A DNA stretch of 64,000 bases from Providencia heimbachae ATCC 35613. Its GTDB lineage: Bacteria; Pseudomonadota; Gammaproteobacteria; Enterobacterales; Enterobacteriaceae. Below the pieces are notes generated by a model that saw nothing but the letters and a program-made list of their open reading frames with translations, did not search any database and was not told where the DNA came from. The stretch is taken from assembly GCF_001655055.1 (NCBI RefSeq), contig NZ_LXEW01000011.1, positions 62,001-126,000 on the forward strand, in the 5' to 3' direction. Positions 18,353-26,736 of this stretch are shown in pieces. How positions within the stretch are numbered: the first letter of the stretch is position 1; the number at the start of each line of letters is the position of its first letter. The translations under genes and the position numbers were made by a program.

Positions 18353-19819
18353 TTAAGGCATCAATGCTCTCGCCTGCTTTTGCTGCTTATATAGCAGTCT
18401 AAATACCTCTAATCGTTGGCTCAGCCAACCTTGATTCTCCGCACATGGTATAAATCTACTGAGTACATCCGGCTTACGACATACGGCATCTTGATTACCA
18501 CCATCGGCTAACCAGCCTAAGCGTGCAGCACCCAGAGCACCAGAAGAGCTCGCAGGATGTGTCACTATCGGAATATCCATCACATCGGCGATCAGTTGTG
18601 CCCAAATGGGGCTGCGTGCGCCACCGCCAGTCAAGCTGCACTGACTCACCTGCGTACCGGTTTCTTTTAGGACTTGCATACCATCAGCAAGACCGAATGT
18701 GACGCCTTCAATAACTGCATAGCCTAATTGAGCTCGCGTCGTTTCATTTTTGAGCGCAAAAAATGATCCGGTAGCATAAGGGTCATTATGTGGCGTTCTC
18801 TCCCCAGAAAGATATGGCAAAAAAACCGGTGCTTGTTTCTTTTGCATTTCACTAAGTTGCCCAATCTCATCCATTAATTGATTTTCAGTGGTAGATAACA
18901 ATTGACATACCCAGCGCAAACAATTGGCAGCACTGAGCATAACGCTCATTTGATGCCAACGATTCGGTAAAGCATGGGCAAATGCATGCACCCCATTATG
19001 GGGTGCAGCTTGTAGTTGATTATTGACAACAAAAATCACACCGGATGTACCTAATGAAATCAATGCATCCCCTTCATTGATTGCACCGACACCCACTGCA
19101 GAGGCGGCATTATCCCCCCCTCCACCCGCAATAATCACCTCAGCACTTAATCCCCATTGAGATGCGAGATCAGCTCTCAATACACTGCTTTTTTCAGAAC
19201 CCTCCACCAGCGATGGCATCTGTTCCCGAGTCAAATTAGTGGCTGTAAGTAATTCATCCGACCAATCACGCTTGGCCACATCAAGCCACATCGTCCCTGA
19301 TGCATCTGACATTTCACTGACGAATTCATCTGTCATTTTCCAACGTAAATAGTCTTTAGGCAGTAAAACCTTACCTATTTTGTTGAAAATGTCAGGTTCA
19401 TGGCGGGCAACCCATAATAATTTTGGCGCAGTAAAACCAGGCATTACCATATTGGCGCCAATAGTTAAAAATTCAGGATGATGTTCCATTAACCAATTAC
19501 ATTCATCGGCACTGCGAGTGTCATTCCAAAGAATACAATCACGTAACACTTCACTTTGCTGATCAAGCAATACCGCACCGTGCATCTGGCCTGATAAGCC
19601 AATAGCCTTCACCGCCGCCCACGCCTCAGGGGCTTTTTGACGTAATGTCGCAGCAACTGCATTCGTGGCTTCCCACCAGCTATCGGGGGATTGCTCTGCC
19701 CATTGCGGATGGGGGCGCTGTACAGTCAGGGCCATATGACTCGATGCAACAATATTTCCTTGTCCATCAATCAGCACCGCTTTAAGCTCAGAAGTACCTA
19801 GATCAATTCCAAGATACAT
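18353..19819 (-). CDS. dalK: Xylulokinase DalK
   Basis: A 488-residue FGGY-family carbohydrate kinase that phosphorylates D-xylulose to D-xylulose 5-phosphate. The N-terminal phosphate loop MYLGIDLGTSELKAVL, the substrate region GLSGQMHGAVLLD and ILWNDTRS, and the second ATP domain with GGGGDNAASAVGVG and TGGGARSPIWAQ are all intact. The ATG at 19819 is preceded by GGAGGG. A longer upstream reading is rejected because it adds residues before the invariant N-terminus. It starts eleven bases after dalD, so it is co-transcribed, and the dehydrogenase supplies its D-xylulose. Confidence 0.93.
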   Translation of the reverse strand: MYLGIDLGTSELKAVLIDGQGNIVASSHMALTVQRPHPQWAEQSPDSWWEATNAVAATLRQKAPEAWAAVKAIGLSGQMHGAVLLDQQSEVLRDCILWNDTRSADECNWLMEHHPEFLTIGANMVMPGFTAPKLLWVARHEPDIFNKIGKVLLPKDYLRWKMTDEFVSEMSDASGTMWLDVAKRDWSDELLTATNLTREQMPSLVEGSEKSSVLRADLASQWGLSAEVIIAGGGGDNAASAVGVGAINEGDALISLGTSGVIFVVNNQLQAAPHNGVHAFAHALPNRWHQMSVMLSAANCLRWVCQLLSTTENQLMDEIGQLSEMQKKQAPVFLPYLSGERTPHNDPYATGSFFALKNETTRAQLGYAVIEGVTFGLADGMQVLKETGTQVSQCSLTGGGARSPIWAQLIADVMDIPIVTHPASSSGALGAARLGWLADGGNQDAVCRKPDVLSRFIPCAENQGWLSQRLEVFRLLYKQQKQARALMP

Positions 19820-19830
19820 AGCTTTCCCTC

Positions 19831-21219
19831 CTACAACAGTTGTTCTGGCGATTTCAGCCAATTTTCGATGTGTATCACTGTACTTTTCATTAACCCATGA
19901 AATTCAGCGGAATTTGCTAATGCACCAAACAACGTTTCATCTGCAACAAATTTATCGAGGGCATTATCTGAATTCATTAGTTTTTGATAATAGGCCACAT
20001 CAAGCACACCATCTTGGTATTCATAAGGTAATTGACCTTGCGCCCAACGGGTTAGGAAAACAAAAAATAATGCCGGTAATACTGCCGTTGCGGCTGGAAT
20101 TTGGTTTCTGCCGTAACATTCCTGCAAGGTTGGCGTGATAAATCCGGGGATTTTTGATAACCCATCAGCTGCAACACGTTGATTAGTATCTTTTATATAT
20201 GGGTTACCAAAACGCGCTAATACCACATCACGATATTGTGCTAAATCTAACGGACTTGGTGATAAGGAAGGAATGACATCTTGTGTAACATAGTTCCATG
20301 CCATTTGTTTGATTGGTAATTCACGAGTACTGTCATCAATATAATTTAAGCCAATCAATGTACCAGCCCAAGCAATGCAGCTATGACTCGCATTTAAAAT
20401 ACGAATTTTTGCTTCTTCCCATGGCAGAACTGAGTCAACCATTTCAACATCAACGTTCTCAAGTGCTGGACGCCCGTTGATAAAATCATCTTCAATCACC
20501 CACTGGATAAAAGATTCCCCCATTACAGGTGCTTTATCATCCCAACCCATTTGTTGCTTAACTCGCTCGGCGACATCCGGTGTTGGGCGTGGCGTGATCC
20601 TGTCTACCATGGTATTAGGTGAACGAGTTTGATTTTTAACCCATTCATACAATTCAGATTCCCCTTTTAGCTGTAAAAAGGATAAAAACCCGTGTCTGAA
20701 ACGCTCACCATTATGGCGTAAATTATCACAATTTAGCAGTGTCACCGGCTCACCATGTCGTGCTAAACGGGCGCGTAAAATATGTGCGAGTGCACCATAA
20801 ATCGTTCGCATTTCACCATTAAGATCAGCTTTAATATCGCCTTGCTCAACATCGAGTTCATGCTGAGGCGTCAAATAATAACCACCTTCCGTGACCGTAA
20901 AGGCAATTACGCGAGTTTCTTTGTCACTGCCTTGCTCTACTAGCTCGGTTAATTGTTCATCCCAATGCAAGATTTTACGGACTGAAGTGATCTTTTCATA
21001 ATGACGCTCGCCCTCTGGCGATACCGTTTCTAATGTGTACTCGCCTTTTTGCTTGGCTAAATTATCCAGCAATGCATTAGCATCATTACGAATATTTCCC
21101 AAGGCGATTGACCAACTATCATCACCTTGCTGGATCAAACGATGTAAATACCAAGCTTGGTGTGCACGATGAAATGAACCTGCGCCAATATGCATCCACA
21201 CCGATTTTTGTTTTAGCAT
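19831..21219 (-). CDS. dalD: D-arabinitol 4-dehydrogenase DalD
   Basis: A polyol dehydrogenase of the long-chain mannitol dehydrogenase family, 462 residues, oxidising D-arabinitol to D-xylulose with NAD. The N-terminal dinucleotide site is [16 protein letters not shown] (residues 10-25). The family catalytic region [21 protein letters not shown] and the downstream [11 protein letters not shown] and [18 protein letters not shown] stretches are present. The ATG at 21219 follows GGGGAG. It is the first gene of the operon, divergent from dalR, with repeated operator-like sequences between. The mannitol or fructuronate alternatives are less likely next to a xylulokinase. Confidence 0.9.
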   Translation of the reverse strand: MLKQKSVWMHIGAGSFHRAHQAWYLHRLIQQGDDSWSIALGNIRNDANALLDNLAKQKGEYTLETVSPEGERHYEKITSVRKILHWDEQLTELVEQGSDKETRVIAFTVTEGGYYLTPQHELDVEQGDIKADLNGEMRTIYGALAHILRARLARHGEPVTLLNCDNLRHNGERFRHGFLSFLQLKGESELYEWVKNQTRSPNTMVDRITPRPTPDVAERVKQQMGWDDKAPVMGESFIQWVIEDDFINGRPALENVDVEMVDSVLPWEEAKIRILNASHSCIAWAGTLIGLNYIDDSTRELPIKQMAWNYVTQDVIPSLSPSPLDLAQYRDVVLARFGNPYIKDTNQRVAADGLSKIPGFITPTLQECYGRNQIPAATAVLPALFFVFLTRWAQGQLPYEYQDGVLDVAYYQKLMNSDNALDKFVADETLFGALANSAEFHGLMKSTVIHIENWLKSPEQLL

Positions 21220-21259
21220 TGCGACTCCCCAATAAAATATAGATAATTGTTTATTTGTC

Positions 21260-21271
21260 GGGCATATGCCC
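21260..21271. promoter_or_regulatory. Candidate DalR operator, perfect 12-bp palindrome
   Basis: GGGCATATGCCC, a perfect palindrome 40 bases upstream of dalD. The core GCATATGCCC resembles ACATTTGCTC (21331-21340) and GCATTTGCCC (21350-21359) nearer dalR, suggesting a shared operator motif. Confidence 0.5.
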
Positions 21272-21330
21272 ATTTGTTATATTTTAGTTTCAAAGCCTTT
21301 AAGGTTACTGCGATAAGGCTCACAATATTG

Positions 21331-21359
21331 ACATTTGCTCTTTTGATAAGCATTTGCCC
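21331..21359. promoter_or_regulatory. Candidate DalR operator half-sites
   Basis: Two direct copies, ACATTTGCTC and GCATTTGCCC, about 19-20 bases apart (two helical turns) in the dalD-dalR divergent region. They share the RCATWTGCYC pattern with the palindrome at 21260. Confidence 0.45.
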
Positions 21360-21453
21360 AAAACAACAATATCGTTTAGATTAGATATTCCATAATTGCT
21401 TATTTCAGCGAGCCGATGACCCATTACGACAAGAACAAAAAGAGGGAACACAA

Positions 21454-22416
21454 GTGCAAAGAGAAGTAAAAAAAATGGAACAAGCTGCACGAGCGGCTTG
21501 GTTATATTTTGTAGCGGGTAAAACACAACAAGAAATTGCCCACGAATTAGGGCTGTCGAGGCAGGTAGCACAACGTCTGATTTCTCTCGCCAAAGAGCAA
21601 GGAATGGTACATGTTCAAATAACACATCCTATTACCGAATGCTTACGCTTAGCTCATGAAATACAACAAAAATACCAGCTTAAGCATTGTTACGTTGTTC
21701 CTTCAGGGGAGTTAGATACTGAGTCAATATTAGATATGATTGCTGTTGCAGGTTCAGAGTTAATGGAACAGCTCATCGATAAAGAAAAACCACAAGTTAT
21801 TGGTATAGGCTCAGGAAGAACATTGCGCCGTATTATTGATGCACTACCTAACCTCAATACACCGCAGCATCAATGTGTTTCATTGATCGGGGCAATTGCA
21901 CGAGACAGTTCAGCCACTCGCTATGATGTTCCTTTAAATTTTGCGGAGAAATTGCAATGTCGCCACTATATCTTACCTGCTCCGCTATACGCGGATAGCG
22001 CAGAAGATAAAGCCATGTGGTGCCAACATCGCGTTTATAAAGAAGTCACTGAAAAGGCACTTAATGCGGATATTACCTTTCTTGGAATTGGCGAAGTTGG
22101 TATTGGCTGCCCATTAAATTCAGAAGGTTTTATCACCGATGAACAAGTGGATATGTTGCTCGAAAATGGTGTTGCCGCTGAGATGCTGGGGCATTTTATT
22201 CAAGCTAATGGTGACCGTCTTTCAACCATAATGGATGAAACTCACACTAGCGTCCCGCTCATGGCGCATACCCAAAAGCCAGTCATCGCATTCGCCGGTG
22301 GAGAAATAAAGCACAGTGCCATCCAAGCGATACTTAATGGTAAATGGGTATCAGGGCTGGTGACTGACGAAAGCTGCGCGCGAAAATTACTCGCTAATGA
22401 CAAGATAAAAGCGTAA
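21454..22416 (+). CDS. dalR: SorC family regulator DalR
   Basis: A SorC/DeoR-type sugar-binding transcription regulator of 320 residues. The N-terminal HTH is TQQEIAHELGLSRQVAQRLI (about residues 25-44). The rest is the phosphosugar-binding domain, with IGIGSGRTLRRIIDALP and ITFLGIGEVGIGCP loops. It is divergent from dalD, as in the known Klebsiella dal operon, so it is the likely repressor induced by D-arabinitol or a derivative. GTG at 21454 is used because AGAGGGA lies seven bases upstream. The internal ATG at 21475 is an alternative. Confidence 0.88.
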   Translation: MQREVKKMEQAARAAWLYFVAGKTQQEIAHELGLSRQVAQRLISLAKEQGMVHVQITHPITECLRLAHEIQQKYQLKHCYVVPSGELDTESILDMIAVAGSELMEQLIDKEKPQVIGIGSGRTLRRIIDALPNLNTPQHQCVSLIGAIARDSSATRYDVPLNFAEKLQCRHYILPAPLYADSAEDKAMWCQHRVYKEVTEKALNADITFLGIGEVGIGCPLNSEGFITDEQVDMLLENGVAAEMLGHFIQANGDRLSTIMDETHTSVPLMAHTQKPVIAFAGGEIKHSAIQAILNGKWVSGLVTDESCARKLLANDKIKA

Positions 22417-22424
22417 CGAAAATT

Positions 22425-22450
22425 TAAGCGGCTGCTTGTATTGCCGCTTA
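22425..22450. terminator. Hairpin between dalR and the PIN gene
   Basis: An eight-bp perfect stem TAAGCGGC/GCCGCTTA with a ten-base loop between the convergent dalR and PIN-domain genes. A weak T-containing tail follows. Confidence 0.6.
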
Positions 22451-22461
22451 GACTGATTTAG

Positions 22462-22920
22462 TTAAATAGCCCCTAAGTAACTTTGATATAACTGTTCAAT
22501 TTTTGCAATATCAGTATCATTTGATTCTAAATAAAGGTCATTGCAACTGGCGCAACAATAGTGAAATACATCAAATTTTCTTTTTTCAATATTTTTTGTG
22601 ACCGTTCCCTGTAATGCCATTTCATGAGTATCGAAACGGAATAAGTTTGCAGATAATTCAGCAACATTACGAGTGATCTCTAATTCAGGAAAATCATTCA
22701 AGACACGACACATTGAACTATAGGAATCTGAATCAGGCCATTTTATGCCACGAAGCACTTCATAGCGTATCAACGGAGTAATAAATAATTTGGTTTCAGG
22801 GTCGGATAACAGCGTTGTTAACTTAGTCATTGCGGCATTCTTAATGTCTTCAGATGCCGTTCCATGACGGTCAAATGCAGCAACTAATAAGTTAGTATCG
22901 AGTAAAACATTCCTTGTCAT
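22462..22920 (-). CDS. PIN-domain nuclease-like protein
   Basis: A 152-residue PIN-fold protein. The four acidic positions expected of an active PIN ribonuclease are visible: Asp8 in LLDTNLL, Glu54 in RYEVLRG, Asp117 in RKFDVFH and Asp135/Asp137 in SNDTD. PIN proteins are metal-dependent RNases, most familiar as VapC toxins, but no VapB-like small antitoxin precedes it. Instead it starts two bases after the stop of an SMC/OLD-like ATPase gene, so the two are translated as a pair. A role as effector nuclease controlled by the ATPase, for instance in phage defence, is inferred and not demonstrated. Confidence 0.8.
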   Translation of the reverse strand: MTRNVLLDTNLLVAAFDRHGTASEDIKNAAMTKLTTLLSDPETKLFITPLIRYEVLRGIKWPDSDSYSSMCRVLNDFPELEITRNVAELSANLFRFDTHEMALQGTVTKNIEKRKFDVFHYCCASCNDLYLESNDTDIAKIEQLYQSYLGAI

Positions 22921-22922
22921 AA

Positions 22923-24071
22923 CTAGCCCTCTTGCTTTTTCAATAGTGCAAGTAGATTGTCTTTAGCATTTTTTTGCTCATCCACCGTACTATTTTCCAA
23001 TTTAATTTTATTAATATCTACATGGAAAACATCTCGAAGTATGTCGGCAAAAGCCGCTTTATTCGGGGATGGAATTAAACGGCTTTTAACTATGCCATCA
23101 TCTTTATCACGTTGAAGTTCATACGCTTCCCCTTCTTGCAACTGAGAAAGAACAACTGAAGAGTGAGTTGTGACATAAAACGTGGTTTTCGGGAACAATT
23201 TCTTAAGCAAAGGAATAATATTAGCTTGCCATGACAAATGAAGATGGCTTTCTATTTCATCGATGAAAACAATACCTTTTATATTATTTAGGTTAGTTTC
23301 ATTAGTAAAATAACCATAACCCGAAACAATGGATTGAATAAGTTTTAAAATCGAGGTAAAACCAGAACTCAACTGACTTAACTGCAATTTTCGTCCATCT
23401 ATTTTTAAGCTAACTCGGTCATCTCCACCTATTTCTAAATAATCAGGATCGATGCGTTTATCAATATCATGCAATAAACGCAATACGGTTTTAATTTCGA
23501 TTTGGCGGTTATCTTCTGAGCTTTGGTATGGATTCGACGAACGGGCGATTTGAATAAACCATTCTTGAATGTTGGTTGCCATATTCATCGAACCAAATTC
23601 AGACTCCATTTGTTTTACTAGGTTAGTAAAGTATTCTTCACGTCTATGGTTTAAATCACCTAACGAGCCTGTGCTAATGTTGTTTTTTTCGTTTATCGCC
23701 CCACGAGCTTGAGCACCAAGGTAAACAATCGGTGATTGATGAGCAAATGATGAAAAATTTTTTTTGACACCTTCATTTGAAAAATTCCAATATGTGGCTT
23801 CGGTATTTTCTTTAGGTATCAGTACATTGAAGCCATTCGGTTGATTTTCTCGCACCTGCCTAAATCTAAAATAGATTTTCAACATATTAGAAAGTGAATT
23901 ATCAACCATCTGATTACTAAAAAACATCACCTGAAACAATGCTTCCAACGTTTTGGTTTTCCCTACCCCATTGACACCGATTAGTGTATAAACGCGTTGA
24001 TTAGGTTGTAATTCAAGCTGAACTTTACCAACCCCGACTAACCCTTCAAACTCCAATTGTGTGCCTAACAT
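22923..24071 (-). CDS. AAA/ABC-type ATPase of the OLD/RecF-like group
   Basis: A 382-residue SMC-like ATPase. Walker A is GVNGVGKT (residues 32-39), an ABC-signature-like LSQLSSGFTSILKLI lies in the middle, Walker B is GIVFIDEIESHLH, and a switch histidine follows in VTTHSSVV. There is no TOPRIM domain. The start at 24071 is preferred because AGGAG lies just before it, overlapping codons of a longer reading from 24086. The PIN-nuclease gene follows two bases after the stop. ATPases of this type are partners in several anti-phage systems (PtuA of Septu, AriA of PARIS), but those have different effectors. The function here is unproven. Confidence 0.8.
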   Translation of the reverse strand: MLGTQLEFEGLVGVGKVQLELQPNQRVYTLIGVNGVGKTKTLEALFQVMFFSNQMVDNSLSNMLKIYFRFRQVRENQPNGFNVLIPKENTEATYWNFSNEGVKKNFSSFAHQSPIVYLGAQARGAINEKNNISTGSLGDLNHRREEYFTNLVKQMESEFGSMNMATNIQEWFIQIARSSNPYQSSEDNRQIEIKTVLRLLHDIDKRIDPDYLEIGGDDRVSLKIDGRKLQLSQLSSGFTSILKLIQSIVSGYGYFTNETNLNNIKGIVFIDEIESHLHLSWQANIIPLLKKLFPKTTFYVTTHSSVVLSQLQEGEAYELQRDKDDGIVKSRLIPSPNKAAFADILRDVFHVDINKIKLENSTVDEQKNAKDNLLALLKKQEG

Positions 24072-24171
24072 CCCTTTTCTCCTCATTAGCTCATCGTTTC
24101 AGTATAGCAGTTGCTTAATCTCGAACAAGATACTCAATTTACATATAAGACGAAGTCGACAAATATACAAT

Positions 24172-24552
24172 TCACCCTTGAGCCAACCAGTTATGACATA
24201 GCATGCCGAGCAAAGTGAATAGCAGTGCCCCAATCACATGGATAGCGATTGTGCTGAAGGCAAAACCCAGTTTTCCTTCTTGGATAAGCACAAGGACTTC
24301 CAACGAAAAGGTGGAAAAAGTGGTAAATGCGCCACAAAAACCCGTCACAATAAATAACTTATAGGCTGGGCTAATATTTGCGTTGGCAAAATAAGAAATT
24401 GCGAATCCAATCACAAAGCCACCAACCAAATTAACAAAAACCGTTCCCAGTGGAATATTTGGGTAGAGATGATTAAGTTTTAAACCAACAAACCATCTTA
24501 ACCATCCGCCTAAAACTGAGCCGATGGCGATAGCGATAAGTGCTGGATACAT
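24172..24552 (-). CDS. crcB: Fluoride channel CrcB
   Basis: A 126-residue dual-topology fluoride exporter with four membrane helices. Family motifs are [12 protein letters not shown] near residues 10-21, [16 protein letters not shown] (about 35-50) and [15 protein letters not shown] (about 72-86), the last carrying the Fluc phenylalanine and polar track residues. The ATG at 24552 starts the protein directly at the first helix. A longer reading adds a leader absent from the family. A fluoride riboswitch lies upstream on the same strand, which confirms the assignment. Confidence 0.95.
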   Translation of the reverse strand: MYPALIAIAIGSVLGGWLRWFVGLKLNHLYPNIPLGTVFVNLVGGFVIGFAISYFANANISPAYKLFIVTGFCGAFTTFSTFSLEVLVLIQEGKLGFAFSTIAIHVIGALLFTLLGMLCHNWLAQG

Positions 24553-24679
24553 AGAAGCTTCCCTTAAAGTGTCGGAAGGGAATAAATGAAAGGAATATTT
24601 TACCATTACATTCATACCCTAAATTTAGGATGCATAATACCTACGCACCCTATCAATGTTACTGATTGAAAAGGTCAAC

Positions 24680-24735
24680 GTAGGCATCATCAGCCCTAAA
24701 TGGGCGGTTTGTAATAGGAGGAATGCCATCTCCTC
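24680..24735 (-). promoter_or_regulatory. Fluoride (crcB motif) riboswitch
   Basis: Read on the minus strand, the stretch starts GAGGAGATGGCATTCCTCC, contains ACAAACCGCCC, then GGGCTGATGATGCCTAC. This matches the fluoride aptamer consensus (GGNGATGGCNTTCC ... CTGATGATGCCTAC) including its pseudoknot-forming elements. It precedes crcB by about 130 bases. The 3' CCTACG of the aptamer can alternatively pair with CGTAGG at 24640-24645, a plausible expression platform. Confidence 0.95.
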
Positions 24736-24821
24736 AAATAAATTTACTATAAAATAATAAGGAATGTCATTAAATTTTATACATGCGTTTCATGTCATGC
24801 TTAAAAACACACAAATCGCGT

Positions 24822-25784
24822 TTATTGGGACATTTTCAAAATTGTACGCACATTACTTGCACTGGTGGCAATAATATCAATAGCGCCAGTACGTAAAGCC
24901 CCCATTATTGCCATTGATTTCGATGTTTCAGAGGCAATGGCAATCACACATGGAATTTTTTTTAGTTCATCAATACTTAAACCAATGACTCTATCATTCA
25001 TTACCGTATCAACGTGCTGACCTTGAGCATTGAAAAAATCATAACCTGCGATATCCCCAATGACGCCTTGATTTAAACTTGCATCAACAATCTCACGGGG
25101 GGTAAACCAGCCCAGTTTAACCATATAGCTATCTTCATTCATATCACCAATACCAATGAGTGCAATATCCGCTTTTCGGGCTCGGTCAAGGGTTTCTTTG
25201 ATGGTGCCATTCTTCATGAACGACTGTTTTAATTCATTATTTTCAACATAAGCTGGGGCATAAAGAGTTTCACTCGTGCCGCCAAATTTTTTCGCTAAAC
25301 GACGGCTAATATGATCAGCATTAATCGAATCACCCGGTCGATGCGTACCACCAATACCACAAATAAAACGACAATCTTTTTCAGGAACAGCTCCACCACT
25401 GTCAGAAACAGCAGCCACATTACGCCCTTGGCCAACAGTGACAATCATATTGTCTCTTAAGGTTGTCGACAAATAATTAGCCACTAGCGTACCAACTTGA
25501 TAGCGCTGTTCTTCTTCATCGGGATGATCTAAGGCAATTAATGCTCGGGATATTGGGAAACGAGAAAGCAGTTGTTGCTCTAATTGAGTACTAAATATTG
25601 GATGGTAGCGGACATTGATTTCCACAATGCCTTCTTCTTTAGCACGTTTAAGTAAGCGCCCTACCTTGATGCGTGATATCCCAAATTTATTGGCGATCTC
25701 TTCCTGAGTGATTTCATCACGATAATAAGCTATCGCAATTTCAGTGAGTAGCTCGATATCAGAAGATGCCTGTGATCTATCCAT
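24822..25784 (-). CDS. SorC family transcriptional regulator of the polyol cluster
   Basis: A 320-residue SorC-type regulator. The N-terminal HTH is ITQEEIANKFGISRIKVGRLLKRA (about residues 22-45), followed by a phosphosugar-binding domain containing VTVGQGRNVAAVSDSGG, ICGIGGTHRPGD and IALIGIGDMNED. It lies at the end of the adh-MFS-dhaK-dhaL gene series, with a 127-bp ERIC-like repeat between it and dhaL. It probably controls that series and the divergent isomerase-transketolase pair. It is distinct from DalR, sharing only the family. The ATG at 25784 is used. A TTG at 25805 overlaps the AGAGGA ribosome site. Confidence 0.87.
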   Translation of the reverse strand: MDRSQASSDIELLTEIAIAYYRDEITQEEIANKFGISRIKVGRLLKRAKEEGIVEINVRYHPIFSTQLEQQLLSRFPISRALIALDHPDEEEQRYQVGTLVANYLSTTLRDNMIVTVGQGRNVAAVSDSGGAVPEKDCRFICGIGGTHRPGDSINADHISRRLAKKFGGTSETLYAPAYVENNELKQSFMKNGTIKETLDRARKADIALIGIGDMNEDSYMVKLGWFTPREIVDASLNQGVIGDIAGYDFFNAQGQHVDTVMNDRVIGLSIDELKKIPCVIAIASETSKSMAIMGALRTGAIDIIATSASNVRTILKMSQ

Positions 25785-25843
25785 AAAGTAATGAATTCCT
25801 CTCAATTGATGTTAATCGCAACAAGGATAAATGCGTGTTAATG

Positions 25844-25969
25844 ATACACTCTAAATAATTCAAGTTACATGTAGGCGACAAGTGAAGATAGCCGATGAGC
25901 ATGGGTAACTCGGTGATTCGCGTCGCTGAGCGTAGTCAACGACCCTGTAACTTGAAGTACGATGAGTAT
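25844..25969. repeat. Single ERIC/IRU-like element
   Basis: A 126-base imperfect palindrome starting ATACACTCTAAATAATTCAA and ending TTGAAGTACGATGAGTAT. The arms TTCAAGTTACA and TGTAACTTGAA match. The size and the TTGAAGTA-GATG end agree with the enterobacterial ERIC consensus. It lies between dhaL and its downstream regulator gene, so it is probably transcribed. Confidence 0.75.
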
Positions 25970-26071
25970 AGCGTTTTTAGTGCCAATTAATAAGCAACAT
26001 ATACAATAGCGTGGATATATACCCCCGATTTATTTTGAGTACATATCCACCGTTATCATTATTTAAGGATA

Positions 26072-26725
26072 TTAGGCATTTGCTAAAGCGCCATGTTTTT
26101 CAACACTTTTCGCCAATTGACACAATAATAAACAACATGATGTTGCGCCTGCATCAAGTACTCCACGAGAACGCTCTCCCAAACGACTGGCGCGGCCAAT
26201 TTTTGCAATTAAATCAAGTGTTGAATCACGACCTGCTATTGCTGCCGCTTGCATAGCATCAAGTGCTTGCTTGAAATTTTTACCCGCAATATTTGCGGCA
26301 TCAAATGCGTTAATGGCCGGAATTAATGTATCCATTAAACATTTATCCCCCACATTTGCACTGCTAATATCTTGCAGCTCTGATAAGCCATTTTGGAGCA
26401 TCAGCAGGAAATCTTGCTGTGTGAGTGTCTCTTTTCCAGAAATGCTATCAGACATCCCCATGAAAAAACTGCCGTATAATGGCCCCATCGACCCGCCGAT
26501 CCCTTCCATCAACGCATCTGAGATTTCTTCAAAGCCTTCACCGAGTGAAATATCACGCCCTTCAATCGCTTTTGCACATAGGTTAAATCCTTTTGCCATA
26601 TTAATACCATGGTCGCCGTCACCTATTGCACCATCAATATCACTAAGATATTCACGATTTGTTACCACGATATTCACCAAATCGAGAATAATTTCCTTGC
26701 CACAATCCGTTGATATAACCTGCAT
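26072..26725 (-). CDS. DhaL-like kinase subunit (dihydroxyacetone/erythrulose kinase)
   Basis: A 217-residue DhaL-type nucleotide-binding subunit. The Mg-ATP/ADP site GDGDHGINM lies at residues 35-43, with GGSMGPLYGSFF and VGDKCLMDTL downstream, and the lid GRASRLGERSRGVLDAGATSC near the end. It would donate phosphate to substrate bound by the DhaK-like subunit encoded just upstream. No DhaM/PTS phosphocarrier gene is nearby, so it may use ATP directly, unlike E. coli DhaKLM. The cluster context (polyol dehydrogenases, RpiB-type isomerase, transketolase) makes erythrulose as plausible a substrate as dihydroxyacetone. Confidence 0.85.
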   Translation of the reverse strand: MQVISTDCGKEIILDLVNIVVTNREYLSDIDGAIGDGDHGINMAKGFNLCAKAIEGRDISLGEGFEEISDALMEGIGGSMGPLYGSFFMGMSDSISGKETLTQQDFLLMLQNGLSELQDISSANVGDKCLMDTLIPAINAFDAANIAGKNFKQALDAMQAAAIAGRDSTLDLIAKIGRASRLGERSRGVLDAGATSCCLLLCQLAKSVEKHGALANA

Positions 26726-26736
26726 AAATAGCTCCT

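Noticed and set aside
22462-22920. Classical VapBC toxin-antitoxin pair
   Set aside because: No small antitoxin gene precedes the PIN gene; the coupled partner is a large ATPase.
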